Positions 43,555 through 52,230 of a stretch of DNA of 64,000 bases are shown in pieces. The translations under genes were made by a program, and so were the position numbers. Within the stretch, counting starts at the first letter, position 1. Each line of letters begins with the position of its first letter. Source of the DNA: Pseudomonas kribbensis (GTDB taxonomy: Bacteria; Pseudomonadota; Gammaproteobacteria; Pseudomonadales; Pseudomonadaceae); assembly GCF_003352185.1 (NCBI RefSeq), contig NZ_CP029608.1, forward strand, positions 2,294,001-2,358,000, in the 5' to 3' direction. Below the pieces are notes generated by a model. It worked only from the letters and a program-made list of their open reading frames with translations, was not told where the DNA came from and did no database searches.

Positions 43555-46022
43555 GGGTTTTCCGGCAAACGCTGATCGCCTTGCTCAGTCACTGGCGGCG
43601 GCATCCGGTGCAGTTCTTCAGCGTGCTCACCGGGTTGTGGCTGGCCACCAGTCTGTTGACCGGTGTCGAGGCGCTCAACAGTCAGGCGCGGGACAGTTAC
43701 GCCCGCGCCAGCCAGATGATCGGCGGCGAACCCCAGGCCAGCCTGAGTGCGCCGAATGGCGCGACGTTTTCCCAGCAATGGTTTGTCGATCTGCGCCGTC
43801 AGGGCTGGCCGGTTTCACCGGTGCTGCAGGGCCGTTTGATCCTCAAGGGTCATGAGTCCCAACACCTGCAATTGATGGGCATCGAGCCAGTGTCGCTGCC
43901 GGCCGACAGTGCGGTGGCCGGGCAGGCGATGCCGATCGAGCGCATCGTCGAATTTTTCACTCCGCCGGGCAGCACCTGGATTTCCCCCGACACCTTGCAA
44001 GCGCTGAATCTGACCGAGGGCGCCACGCCACAAACCGAAACCGGCCAGACATTGCCGCCGCTTCTGGCACAAAAGGACATGGCGCCCGGCGTGCTGCTGG
44101 TGGACATCGGTGTCGCTCAACGTGTGCTCGAACAACCCGATCAACTCTCGCGGCTGCTGATGCCCAAGGATTTTCACGCTAACGTGCCGGCGGCGTTCAA
44201 AGGCCAGTTGCAGCTCAAGAGCAGCGGCGAAGAAAACAATCTGGCGCGCCTGACCGAAAGCTTTCACCTCAACCTTGATGCCCTGGGATTTCTCTCGTTT
44301 GTCGTTGGCCTGTTCATCGTGCACGCCGCCATCGGCCTCGCACTGGAACAGCGACGCGGACTGCTGCGCACGTTGCGCGCCTGCGGTGTCAGTGCGCGAA
44401 TGCTGATCGCTTGCCTGATCGTCGAACTCGGAGCGCTGGCGCTGATCGGCGGACTGTTGGGTGTCGTCAGCGGCTACTGGCTGGCGAGCGTGCTGCTGCC
44501 GGATGTCGCCGCCAGCCTGCGCGGGTTGTACGGCGCGGAAGTGGCGGGGCAGTTGCGGCTTAGTCCCTGGTGGTGGTTCAGCGGTATCGGCCTGAGCCTG
44601 CTCGGCGCATTGCTGGCCGGGGCCAACAGTCTGCTGCGGGCGGCGCGGCTGCCGTTGCTGGCGGTGGCCGATCCGCAAGCCTGGCATGAACAACATGCGC
44701 GCTGGTTGCGCCGGCAGGGCTGGGTGGCCGGTGTGTTTGCCGCGATAGCGTTGATTGCGCTGGTGCTGGGCGACAGTCTCGCCAGCGGATTTGTGTTGAT
44801 GGCCGGGTTGTTGCTCGGCGCTGCACTGGCACTGCCGGTGGTGCTCAGTGCGCTGTTGAACGGTTTGCTCGGGCGCCGTCGTTCGGTGCTGGGGCAGTGG
44901 TTTCTCGCCGACTGCCGACAGCAATTGCCGGCACTGAGTCTGGCATTGATGGCGTTGCTGCTGGCGATGGCGGCCAACATCGGCGCCGGCAGCATGACCG
45001 CCGGTTTCCGCCAGACCTTCAACGACTGGCTCGAACAACGGCTCACCGCCGAGCTCTATCTGAACCCGAGCAACCCGGCCCAGGCCCGCGAGCTGTACAG
45101 CTGGCTCAAGCAACAGCCTAGCGTCACGGCGATCCTGCCCAACTGGCAGGTTTCGGTGACGCTGCAAGGCTGGCCGACGGAGGTGTTCGGCATCATCGAC
45201 CATCCGCACTATCGCCAGCACTGGCCGCTGCTCGAAGCCCGGGGCAACGATCCTTGGGCTTTGCTGGCCACGGATGATGCGGTGATGCTCAGCGAGCAAC
45301 TCGCGCGCCGGCTCAAGGTGCGGCCGGGGGATCACCTGACGATTCCGACGCCGGGCCTGTCGTGGTCGCCGCGCATCGTCGGGATCTACGCCGACTACGG
45401 CAATCCCAAGGGCCATGTGCTGGTCAACAGCAATCATCTGCTGCGCAGTTGGCCGCAGTTGACGCCGAATCGCTTCAATTTGCGGATCGAGCCGACAAAG
45501 ATTCCGGCATTGCTCAGCGCCTTGCAGGCACGCTTTCAGCTCGATGACAGCCGCATCGTCGATCAGGCGCGACTCAAGGGCTGGTCGGTGCAGGTTTTTG
45601 AGCGGACCTTTGCCGCGACGGCCGCGCTCAACAGCCTGACGCTGGCGGTTGCCGGTGTGGCCTTGTTCATCAGCCTGCTGACCCAGAGCCAGAGTCGCCT
45701 CGGCCAATTGGCGCCGTTGTGGGCCTTGGGTGTGACGCGGCGGCAATTGATGCTGCTCAACCTTGGCCAGACCTGGTTGCTGGCGGTGCTGACGCTGGTG
45801 TTGGCGTTGCCGTTGGGCATCGGGCTGGCGTGGTGTCTGGATGCGGTGATCAACGTGCAGGCCTTTGGCTGGCGCCTGCCGTTGCGGGTGTTTCCGTTGC
45901 AGTTGCTGCAACTGACCGGGCTGGCGCTGCTGGCGACGCTACTGGCCTCGGCGTGGCCGCTGTATTCGCTGTACCGCACGCAACCGGCGGACTTGCTGAG
46001 GACGTTTGCCCATGAGGATTAA
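43551..46022 (+). CDS. FtsX-type ABC transporter permease
   Basis: The 823-residue protein has a GTG start overlapping the ATPase stop. Two FtsX/MacB-type membrane parts are seen (FLSFVVGLFIVHAAIGLALEQR near residue 245 and ALNSLTLAVAGVALFISLLTQ near 690), with extra hydrophobic segments between. It resembles predicted lipoprotein/lipid-exporting permeases (AttG-like) and partners the ATPase and the lipoprotein downstream. Confidence 0.88.
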   Translation: MRVFRQTLIALLSHWRRHPVQFFSVLTGLWLATSLLTGVEALNSQARDSYARASQMIGGEPQASLSAPNGATFSQQWFVDLRRQGWPVSPVLQGRLILKGHESQHLQLMGIEPVSLPADSAVAGQAMPIERIVEFFTPPGSTWISPDTLQALNLTEGATPQTETGQTLPPLLAQKDMAPGVLLVDIGVAQRVLEQPDQLSRLLMPKDFHANVPAAFKGQLQLKSSGEENNLARLTESFHLNLDALGFLSFVVGLFIVHAAIGLALEQRRGLLRTLRACGVSARMLIACLIVELGALALIGGLLGVVSGYWLASVLLPDVAASLRGLYGAEVAGQLRLSPWWWFSGIGLSLLGALLAGANSLLRAARLPLLAVADPQAWHEQHARWLRRQGWVAGVFAAIALIALVLGDSLASGFVLMAGLLLGAALALPVVLSALLNGLLGRRRSVLGQWFLADCRQQLPALSLALMALLLAMAANIGAGSMTAGFRQTFNDWLEQRLTAELYLNPSNPAQARELYSWLKQQPSVTAILPNWQVSVTLQGWPTEVFGIIDHPHYRQHWPLLEARGNDPWALLATDDAVMLSEQLARRLKVRPGDHLTIPTPGLSWSPRIVGIYADYGNPKGHVLVNSNHLLRSWPQLTPNRFNLRIEPTKIPALLSALQARFQLDDSRIVDQARLKGWSVQVFERTFAATAALNSLTLAVAGVALFISLLTQSQSRLGQLAPLWALGVTRRQLMLLNLGQTWLLAVLTLVLALPLGIGLAWCLDAVINVQAFGWRLPLRVFPLQLLQLTGLALLATLLASAWPLYSLYRTQPADLLRTFAHED

Positions 46023-47079
46023 CTTCGCCGTGGTGTGCCTGGCGCTGTTGCTCAGTGGCTGCGACAACCCGGCGCCGGAACAGAAAGGTTTCGCCGGGAT
46101 GGGCACTCAGGCGCAGGCCTTTACGCCGGTGGTGCCGGGGCGGGTGTTCAGCTTTCCGGCGGATCATGGTGCCCATGAAGGTTTTCGTATCGAGTGGTGG
46201 TATGTCACGGCCAACCTCAAGGATGCCCAGGGCAATGATTTCGGTGTGCAGTGGACGTTGTTTCGCAGCGCATTGAACGCCTCGCCGGAGCAACCGGGCT
46301 GGGCCAATCAAACGATCTGGCTCGGGCATGCGGCGGTGACCTCGGCCAGCGTCCATCACGCCGCCGAACGTTACGCCCGTGGCGGCGTCGGGCAGGCCGG
46401 GGTTCGTGTGGCGCCGTTCGAGGCGTGGATCGATGACTGGCGCTTCGTCAGTCAGGCGAGCGATCCGCTGGGCGACATGCAGCTCAGCGCAAAGGACAAA
46501 AACTTCAGCTACCAACTGCGCCTGATTTCCAGCCGTCCGCTGGTGCTGCAAGGTGATCACGGTTTCAGTCAGAAATCCGAGCAGGGTCAGGCGTCGTATT
46601 ACTACAGCCAGCCGTTTTTCCAGGCCAGCGGCACCCTGCAAATCGACGGCAAGACCTACACCGTCAATGGCCCGGCCTGGCTCGACCGCGAATGGAGCAG
46701 CCAGCCACTGACCGCTAATCAGACGGGTTGGGACTGGTTCTCCCTGCACCTTGATGACGGCGCGCACGTCATGCTCTACCGCATGCGCCAGAAGGAGGGC
46801 GCGCCGTACCTCACCGGCACCTGGATTGGCGCCGATGGCCAGACTGAAACGCTGCACGCCGGGCAGATCAAACTGACGCCGCAGGACGCCGCGAAGGTCG
46901 CTGGCCGTTCGATGCCGGTGCGCTGGTCGATCGGTATTCCGGAAAAGAACCTGCAGATCACCCTCGATGCAATCAACCCCAATGCCTGGATGGGGTTGCG
47001 CATCCCTTACTGGGAAGGGCCTGTGCGGTTGAGCGGCAGTCAGGGCGGGCGCGGTTATCTGGAGATGACCGGCTACTGA
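46012..47079 (+). CDS. AttH/CrtC-like lipocalin-fold lipoprotein
   Basis: The 355-residue protein has a lipoprotein signal peptide (MRINFAVVCLALLLSGCDN, lipobox LSGC) and the AttH/CrtC pattern RIEWWYVTANLKDA, GVQWTLFRSAL, WLDREWSSQPL, and GWDWFSLHLDDG. It overlaps the permease stop by 11 bases. In AttEFGH-like operons this is the AttH-type secreted hydrolase/lipocalin partner, probably in the outer membrane or periplasm. Substrate unknown. Confidence 0.85.
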   Translation: MRINFAVVCLALLLSGCDNPAPEQKGFAGMGTQAQAFTPVVPGRVFSFPADHGAHEGFRIEWWYVTANLKDAQGNDFGVQWTLFRSALNASPEQPGWANQTIWLGHAAVTSASVHHAAERYARGGVGQAGVRVAPFEAWIDDWRFVSQASDPLGDMQLSAKDKNFSYQLRLISSRPLVLQGDHGFSQKSEQGQASYYYSQPFFQASGTLQIDGKTYTVNGPAWLDREWSSQPLTANQTGWDWFSLHLDDGAHVMLYRMRQKEGAPYLTGTWIGADGQTETLHAGQIKLTPQDAAKVAGRSMPVRWSIGIPEKNLQITLDAINPNAWMGLRIPYWEGPVRLSGSQGGRGYLEMTGY

Positions 47080-47184
47080 TTCACCCTGTGCCAAGAGCGA
47101 CGGCGGATCAGCGTCTATGCTCCTTGGCACGCACGGCGCCGAATGCGCCGTGTGCTGCCATCCATCACAGGGAACGTACCGCTT

Positions 47185-47763
47185 ATGAAGCTTCAATCAC
47201 TGTCGCACGCCATTGCCCTCGCCACTGTCCTGTCCGCCTCCACGGCGTTCGCGGCCGATATTCCTTTGTCGGCGACTGTCGAGAAGGATCAGGTCACCAC
47301 CAAAGTCCTGGCGGTTGATCCGGCCAATCATCAGGTTGTCCTTGAAGGCGAAGAAGGTCGCCAGGTGCATGTCCAGCTCAGCGACAAGGCGAAAAACCTC
47401 GCCAACCTGAAGGTTGGCGACAAGGTCGACATTCAAGTCACCCGTTCCGTGGCGGCTTTCCTGGACACCGACGTGGATAAAGGTCTGCCTGGCTCCACCG
47501 AACGTACCGGTGAGCTGCGCAACGCCGTGGGCAGCAGCAACCCTGGCGGCGAGGCATTCCGCCAGATCCAGGTACAACTGAAAATCACCAAAATTGATTT
47601 GAAGAAAAACCAGGTCACCCTGGAAAATCCTTCGGGCCAGTCGAAAACCCTCAATGTCGAAAAGCCTGAAATCCAAGCCAAACTCAAAGATCTGAAAATC
47701 GGGCAGAGTGTCGTGGTCACTTACACCGATGTATTAAAAGTGACCAGTGAACATGAAAGCTGA
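47185..47763 (+). CDS. Small exported protein of unknown function
   Basis: The 192-residue protein begins with a signal peptide (MKLQSLSHAIALATVLSAST ending AFA) and is then beta-rich and lysine-rich with two similar modules (TTKVLAVDPANHQVVLEGEEG and KITKIDLKKNQVTLENPSGQ) which look like OB-like folds. A conserved pseudomonad periplasmic protein; function unknown. AGGGAA lies ten bases upstream of the start. Confidence 0.75.
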   Translation: MKLQSLSHAIALATVLSASTAFAADIPLSATVEKDQVTTKVLAVDPANHQVVLEGEEGRQVHVQLSDKAKNLANLKVGDKVDIQVTRSVAAFLDTDVDKGLPGSTERTGELRNAVGSSNPGGEAFRQIQVQLKITKIDLKKNQVTLENPSGQSKTLNVEKPEIQAKLKDLKIGQSVVVTYTDVLKVTSEHES

Positions 47764-48091
47764 GTATTAACTCTACAGGCTGACTGTTCTTGTACAAGTA
47801 GTTGTATGAGAACAGTCATATAAAATGAACGGATCCGATAATTCTGAAAGTTTCTCGGGAAATATCGATGATCAATATCCGTTAACGTTTTAGTACATAA
47901 AATTCATCCTCAATTAGCACGACATATCCGCCAACTTCCATTAAAATCCTTCCCGTTCGCCCAGTGTCAGGGCTCTTTACCGGTGCATGGATTGCCAGGC
48001 CATTACACTGGGCGGACACCTCCTCCGGAGAGAGGACTAAAGAATTCGGATAAAAAAAGGGCGACTGTGAAGTCGCCCTTTTTTATTGTTC
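47764..48091. other. Intergenic region, terminator-like repeats
   Basis: 328 bases. A 10-bp perfect inverted repeat (47781-47790 with 47809-47818, TGACTGTTCT) follows the exported protein gene. Nothing coding was seen; a strong terminator at 48052-48085 precedes the glycosyltransferase end. Confidence 0.5.
48052..48085. terminator. Bidirectional rho-independent terminator
   Basis: Stem AAAAAGGGCGACT (48054-48066) pairs with AGTCGCCCTTTTT (48071-48083) around a GTGA loop. It ends the family 2 glycosyltransferase gene on the minus strand. Confidence 0.85.
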
Positions 48092-48913
48092 TCAGGATTT
48101 CGCCGGCCGCATGCCTTGCTGCATCTGAATACGTTTGAGTGTTTGCTGGTACATGGTGGTCCGGCGGTGGTTCTTGGCATAGCCACCGGCGGCGGCCACG
48201 GTGCCGGCCTGGATGTGATCCAGGTAGCGGAAGATCGTCCGCGGCGAAAGGAATCTGATGCCGTAGCCAAGGCTGCTTAATCGATCCTGCAGCGTGTATC
48301 CCGGGACCCGGTCGTCCATCGAGAAATGCAGGCCATGAGCCTTGATCAACCGTGCATTCCACAAGGTGCAGAAGCTTTTCAGGTGGGTTTCCCGGTAGGG
48401 TTTGGGTTCCCGGGAGCGCAAGCCCAACTGCAATTTCGCCCGCCGGAAATAGTGTTTGAAATAACGCGAAGACAAGCGCCAGGTGTCTCTTAAAACACCC
48501 CGGTCAAGCTGTTCGACACAACCGACCGCTGCTGTATCCAAAGATTGCATGCACTCTTTCATCATCATTGAAAAGACAGTGCTGTCGAATACGAAAGTAT
48601 CGGTGTGCAGTAAAAACAGGTAATCGGTTTCAACCTTTGCAAGTGCCAGATCGAGTGCCTTGCCGTGAGCAATATGCCCGGCTTCTTTGCAAGGGGAAGG
48701 GCGCTCGATCAAGTTGATCCAGTCCAGAGAGCGCAAGTAAGCCAGGCTTTCGTCGGCAGAATCGTTGTCCACCACCCACACCGGAACCTGATGTTCCTTG
48801 ACGTATTCCTGAAGAAACTCCAGGCACATCCGGGTTATTTCCGGGGTTTTGTAATTGACCAATACAAGACTGAACGCGGGCTGTTGTGCCGAGGGGAAAT
48901 CAAACTCTCTCAT
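48092..48913 (-). CDS. Family 2 glycosyltransferase
   Basis: The 273-residue protein has the GT-A start FSLVLVNYKTPEITRMCLEF, the VVDNDSADESL nucleotide-binding part and LLHTDTFVFDS metal motif. No membrane segment was seen. It is a soluble rhamnosyl-/mannosyl-type transferase candidate, not part of the EPS operon by distance. It stands between the exported protein gene and the VanW gene. Confidence 0.85.
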   Translation of the reverse strand: MREFDFPSAQQPAFSLVLVNYKTPEITRMCLEFLQEYVKEHQVPVWVVDNDSADESLAYLRSLDWINLIERPSPCKEAGHIAHGKALDLALAKVETDYLFLLHTDTFVFDSTVFSMMMKECMQSLDTAAVGCVEQLDRGVLRDTWRLSSRYFKHYFRRAKLQLGLRSREPKPYRETHLKSFCTLWNARLIKAHGLHFSMDDRVPGYTLQDRLSSLGYGIRFLSPRTIFRYLDHIQAGTVAAAGGYAKNHRRTTMYQQTLKRIQMQQGMRPAKS

Positions 48914-49156
48914 GATCCAGGCTCACATCGAAATGAATGGCTTTGTGTGCGGCGAACAACGCTCGCACCCGCTGCTTTGTGGCCCGGATGGTAGGGACGC
49001 AACCTTAGTTGAAGCTTAATTTTGAAACGCTCGGCGTCGGCCGACTTGTAACGGCTTGCGACGCCTGCGCGAGCAGCGCACACGGCGATATTCCAAGGTA
49101 AGATGCGCCGCCCTTTTCAGATCAAGGAAGACAACGGCCCGCGCCGTTCGCCACGG

Positions 49157-49978
49157 ATGAAACCACTTTCCCTCTACCACCCGGCCCTCTACTGGCTGCG
49201 CGTGTGGCAAAAAAGACTGTTCCGCCACATCGCCTGGCACTGCTCGAGCAAACGCTACGCACGACCTGCCGCAACGTCTGAGCGCTTGCCGTATCGCTAC
49301 CTCAAACACACCTCAAAACTGATCCGCAAACTCGGCGACTCCGACCTGGCGCTGCAACACAACAAAGTCATCAACCTCAAACTCGCCGTCGCCGCCATCG
49401 ACGGCGTCACCATCGCCCCCGGCGAATATTTCTCCTTCTGCCGCCTCGTCGGCCGCCCGACCCGCAAACGCGGCTACGTCGAAGGCATGGAACTGTCCTT
49501 CGGCCAGGCCCGCACCGGCATCGGCGGCGGCATCTGCCAACTCAGCAACCTCATCCACTGGATGGCCATTCACTCACCCCTGGTCGTCATCGAACGCGCC
49601 AACCACAGCTTCGACCCCTTCCCGGACGACGGCCGCGTCCTGCCATTCGGCTCCGGCGCGGCGATCTTTTACAACTACATCGACCTGGTGCTGCGCAACC
49701 CGACGGATCGCAGCTTTCAGCTGAAGCTGAAGGTGGGGGAGACGCAACTGGAAGGGGAGTTGTTGAGTGATCGGGAGCGGGAGTTTCGGTATCACGTGTT
49801 TGAGTTGGGGCATCGGTTTGTGCGGGAGGGGGAGCGGGTGTATCGGGAGAATGAGATTTGGCGGGAGGTGAGGGAGAAGGGACAGGTGGGGGCGTTGGTG
49901 GAGAGGGAGAGGTTGTATGGGAATCGGGTGGTGGTTAAGTATGAGGTGGGGGAACAAGTTATTGAAAGGCAGCAGTAG
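49157..49978 (+). CDS. VanW family protein
   Basis: The 273-residue protein has the VanW signature: NLKLAVAAIDGVTIAPGEYFS cut by GR-PTRKRGYVEGMELSFG and GIGGGICQLSNLIHWMAIHS. ATG 49157 fits the family start (MKPLSLYHPALYW); ATG 49103, with AAGG four bases away, is an alternative. VanW-type proteins are of unclear role. From about 49720 to the stop, third positions shift from C-rich to G-rich codons. Confidence 0.8.
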   Translation: MKPLSLYHPALYWLRVWQKRLFRHIAWHCSSKRYARPAATSERLPYRYLKHTSKLIRKLGDSDLALQHNKVINLKLAVAAIDGVTIAPGEYFSFCRLVGRPTRKRGYVEGMELSFGQARTGIGGGICQLSNLIHWMAIHSPLVVIERANHSFDPFPDDGRVLPFGSGAAIFYNYIDLVLRNPTDRSFQLKLKVGETQLEGELLSDREREFRYHVFELGHRFVREGERVYRENEIWREVREKGQVGALVERERLYGNRVVVKYEVGEQVIERQQ

Positions 49979-50027
49979 GTTGCGTTTTTTGTCTTAGGGT
50001 TTCCAGCGTGCGATGGAAATAACGCAA

Positions 50028-50459
50028 TTACAGGTTTCTGTAGGGATATGTTTCGCCGCATAGGTGAAACGTATCGTCCAAATAATAAACTCCGGAAACC
50101 GAGTTTATTACCACTTCTAGCTTTCCCTTTGATGGGAATAGCAAATAGAGCAGCTCAAAGAATAAATAGTCCTTGATGAGGATTACCGCTACGTCTGGGT
50201 GGTTTCTTATCAGGGTTGAAAGTGGTGGGTAATTGCAATCTCGTAATTCGGGGATGTCGGCGTAGCCTTGTTTGTTATCGTCTTGTATGCATTCGGCGAT
50301 GAATGCATTTGTCAGCTCGTGGAATCGCTCGGGCAGTTCGTGAATTTTTATTGATAAAGTATATTTTTTGACATTGTTGAAGAGAGGTTCACCGAAGCCA
50401 AGGCTGCGGTAGGTTACAGAGGTTGGGTCAATGATGTCGTTTTCAGATTTGAAGATCAT
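50028..50459 (-). CDS. Unrecognised small protein of the immunity island (orphan immunity candidate)
   Basis: The 143-residue protein (MIFKSENDIIDPTSVTYRSL...) has no family I recognise. It is acidic and aromatic, AT-rich in codon use, and overlaps the end of the upstream gene by 17 bases. The position at the downstream end of the Rhs island suggests an immunity role; that is inference from context only. Confidence 0.6.
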   Translation of the reverse strand: MIFKSENDIIDPTSVTYRSLGFGEPLFNNVKKYTLSIKIHELPERFHELTNAFIAECIQDDNKQGYADIPELRDCNYPPLSTLIRNHPDVAVILIKDYLFFELLYLLFPSKGKLEVVINSVSGVYYLDDTFHLCGETYPYRNL

Positions 50460-50877
50460 GATTTTTAATCGCTGGAGGGAATGAAGTCGATGCTGTATGT
50501 ACGCAATCGTGGTCGTCTACATAAATTAAGAAGCTAAGGGCTGTATTAGTTATCCAGAATGGAAAGCCAGTCGTCTCTGAAAGCAATATTTTCAAATCGG
50601 ATGATGACTGAAGCGTCCAGGCATGGATTTGGTTGTCGAGCACGATTAATGTTGGTTTCTCAGAAGGGCATAGAAGGTCGACCTTTTTCCAAAAGTCTGG
50701 GTCGTGTTGTTTTATTACGAATTTTAGATTGAAAGGGTCAAGGGTGTTTGTGTTGGAGTAAAGGAAGCAGGTTTTTACGTCTGAAATTATTTTTTCTAAT
50801 TCATCTTCTTTGTGTCTCTGGTTTTTTAGATGATTTGTTTCGAGTGCTGATGTGATTTCTTTTTCCAAGTAGCCCAT
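50443..50877 (-). CDS. Unrecognised small protein of the immunity island (orphan immunity candidate)
   Basis: The 144-residue protein starts with MGYLEKEITSALE and contains a long basic-acidic helix. No clear family. It overlaps the next gene by 17 bases and is preceded by AGGAAT at a fair spacing. Together the two may be a toxin/immunity or double immunity pair. AT-rich relative to flanking core genes. Confidence 0.6.
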   Translation of the reverse strand: MGYLEKEITSALETNHLKNQRHKEDELEKIISDVKTCFLYSNTNTLDPFNLKFVIKQHDPDFWKKVDLLCPSEKPTLIVLDNQIHAWTLQSSSDLKILLSETTGFPFWITNTALSFLIYVDDHDCVHTASTSFPPAIKNHDLQI

Positions 50878-50941
50878 CGAGGTATTCCTATTTTTTATAG
50901 AAAAAATAGATCAGTTCCATTTGGTTGGGAGGGCAGCATTT

Positions 50942-51286
50942 TTAAGCTTCAAGCATGAAGCGTTCAATCTGTTCGATAAAATCTTCTTTGCTTTTTGTTC
51001 TGTATTGTCCTAATGGTAGCTCAGAGTTTTTGATCGGTTTTCCTTTGTTGTCGTACTTGATTGTCAGGAATTCAATGATAAAGTCCCCGTCAGGATCTCC
51101 CTCTGGCTCAAGTCTTGAGTCAAAGCAATGACCAGTAGTTCGTCGGACACCACCCAGTAAAACTGAGTTACTAAACCACTCGACAGTCTCTGGGTTGAAA
51201 TCAACCTCGAAAAAGTTGTTGATTGTGATAGTCCATCCGCTTGGGGCTCGAAGGGGATGGAGTTCGTATTTAAGCTTGGTTCTCAT
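50942..51286 (-). CDS. Unrecognised small immunity-like protein
   Basis: The 114-residue protein begins MRTKLKYELHPLRAPSGWTI and contains INNFFEVDFNPETVEWF and a conserved-looking C-terminal acid helix (SKEDFIEQIERFMLEA). GAGGAC lies upstream of its ATG. No family was recognised; the size and acidic charge match immunity proteins. It directly follows the decayed copy of the 52819-type immunity gene. Confidence 0.65.
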   Translation of the reverse strand: MRTKLKYELHPLRAPSGWTITINNFFEVDFNPETVEWFSNSVLLGGVRRTTGHCFDSRLEPEGDPDGDFIIEFLTIKYDNKGKPIKNSELPLGQYRTKSKEDFIEQIERFMLEA

Positions 51287-51320
51287 ATTAGTTTGTCCTC
51301 TGTGACCTCTTTCGTTGAAT

Positions 51321-51373
51321 TCAGTCTGGCGGGTGCTCGCAAGTCCATGGGGGCGTAAATAGCTCGGGGTTTA
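51321..51373 (-). pseudogene. Decayed 3' end of a third immunity gene of the 52819 type
   Basis: On the minus strand the 53 bases encode NPELFTPPWTCEHPPD and a stop, nearly the ending of the intact gene at 52819-53214 (NPELFTPPWTCEYPLD). The DNA match is close as well (CCATGGGGGCGTAAATAGCT shared). It ends where an AAAAGGGGAC repeat begins. The rest of the gene is gone. Confidence 0.85.
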
Positions 51374-51378
51374 AATGA

Positions 51379-51467
51379 GTGAAAAGGGGACACCCATTAT
51401 TAGTGAAAAGGGGACTGAAAAGGGGACAGATTTATTTTCTTTAACGAAAAATAAATCTGTCCCCTTT
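51379..51467. repeat. Repeat element, copies 1a-1c
   Basis: Two short GTGAAAAGGGGAC units (51379-51392 and 51403-51415) precede a complete palindrome: arms 51419-51438 and 51448-51467 (AAAGGGGACAGATTTATTTT and its complement, 20 of 20), loop of 9 bases. The same palindrome recurs at 52639 and 53314. Confidence 0.88.
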
Positions 51468-51473
51468 GGTTTT

Positions 51474-51765
51474 CTAAGGCTTCCAAAATTTGATTCCTTC
51501 CATATGACGCTCAATATCGTCCATGTCATCCTCTCCGAGGGTTGAATCAAATTTTGTAGTGATGATTTTTCTTACCTTCGCAAGTCTTTGAGTCACGTTC
51601 TCGTTGTCAATAAATTCGGTAGTTGCTTTTTTGGTAATCGTTGACGGGCTTGTCGCAATAGTAGCTTCCCATCTTGTGCAGCGAAATCAAGATAAATTCA
51701 ATTTCTGCTAGAGCCTCAAGGGCATCCTCTCCATTGATTTCTATTGTTTGATTTTTTTCTAACAT
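51474..51765 (-). pseudogene. Small immunity-type gene with a homopolymer frameshift
   Basis: Starting at ATG 51765 (GGAGAG upstream), the frame runs 52 codons and stops at 51607-51609. The same strand's next frame continues smoothly with KATTEFIDNENVTQRLAKVR and ends with KFWKP and TAG at 51474. The switch is at a run of six A residues (plus-strand T6 at 51627-51632); with five the product would be 96 residues. It is probably a frameshifted small acidic gene, or expression needs slippage. Family not recognised. Confidence 0.7.
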
Positions 51766-51788
51766 TGATCTCTCCGGAAGTGAGACGA

Positions 51789-51813
51789 GCGAAAAATAAA
51801 TCTGTCCCTTTTG
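51789..51813 (-). repeat. Repeat element, half copy
   Basis: GAAAAATAAATCTGTCCC is a single arm of the palindromic repeat also seen at 51419, 52639 and 53314, lying between two small genes. Confidence 0.7.
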
Positions 51814-51817
51814 AGTA

Positions 51818-52177
51818 TTATTTGTATTTGTCTTGCAATGCCTTCAGTGTGGCCCCGATATGCATATTTTCTGTAAGCTTTTGTGTTTGGCACCACTCGA
51901 TGATGCATTCCACGGCCTCGTGGAAAGGCAGCGAAACGTGGCTCTCCATGAATTCAAATGCAATACCATCTTCTAGATACTCTGGAGTGTTATCTAGATC
52001 ATCATCAGAACTGATGTATATCCCAGACATCTCAATTCCAAATCCTTGTGACTGGAGGAGGCTTTCCAGTGCTTTTGGAAGAAAGCTAGAGTTGTTCAGT
52101 GACGAGGAATTCAAGAGGTCAAGTAAACAATTGTGAATTATGCTTTTTTGACCCGTGGTCAGCGTATTCATAGTCAT
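51818..52177 (-). CDS. Small immunity-like protein
   Basis: The 119-residue acidic protein starts at ATG 52177 (MTMNTLTTGQ) or 52171. The middle (IYISSDDDLDNTPEYLEDGIA) and the FHEAVECIIEWCQTQ helix are reminiscent of CdiI-type ribonuclease-toxin immunity proteins, but I cannot assert the family. AT-rich, inside the Rhs immunity island. Confidence 0.62.
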   Translation of the reverse strand: MTMNTLTTGQKSIIHNCLLDLLNSSSLNNSSFLPKALESLLQSQGFGIEMSGIYISSDDDLDNTPEYLEDGIAFEFMESHVSLPFHEAVECIIEWCQTQKLTENMHIGATLKALQDKYK

Positions 52178-52230
52178 GACATCACTTCATTGACGGGTTT
52201 GAATTTGATTTCTTTTTTTCGATTTTATGG

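Noticed and set aside
43815..45911. 698-codon minus frame over the FtsX-type permease
   Set aside because: Q/H/R-rich shadow typical of antisense high-GC frames; the permease is supported by membrane segments and operon overlap.
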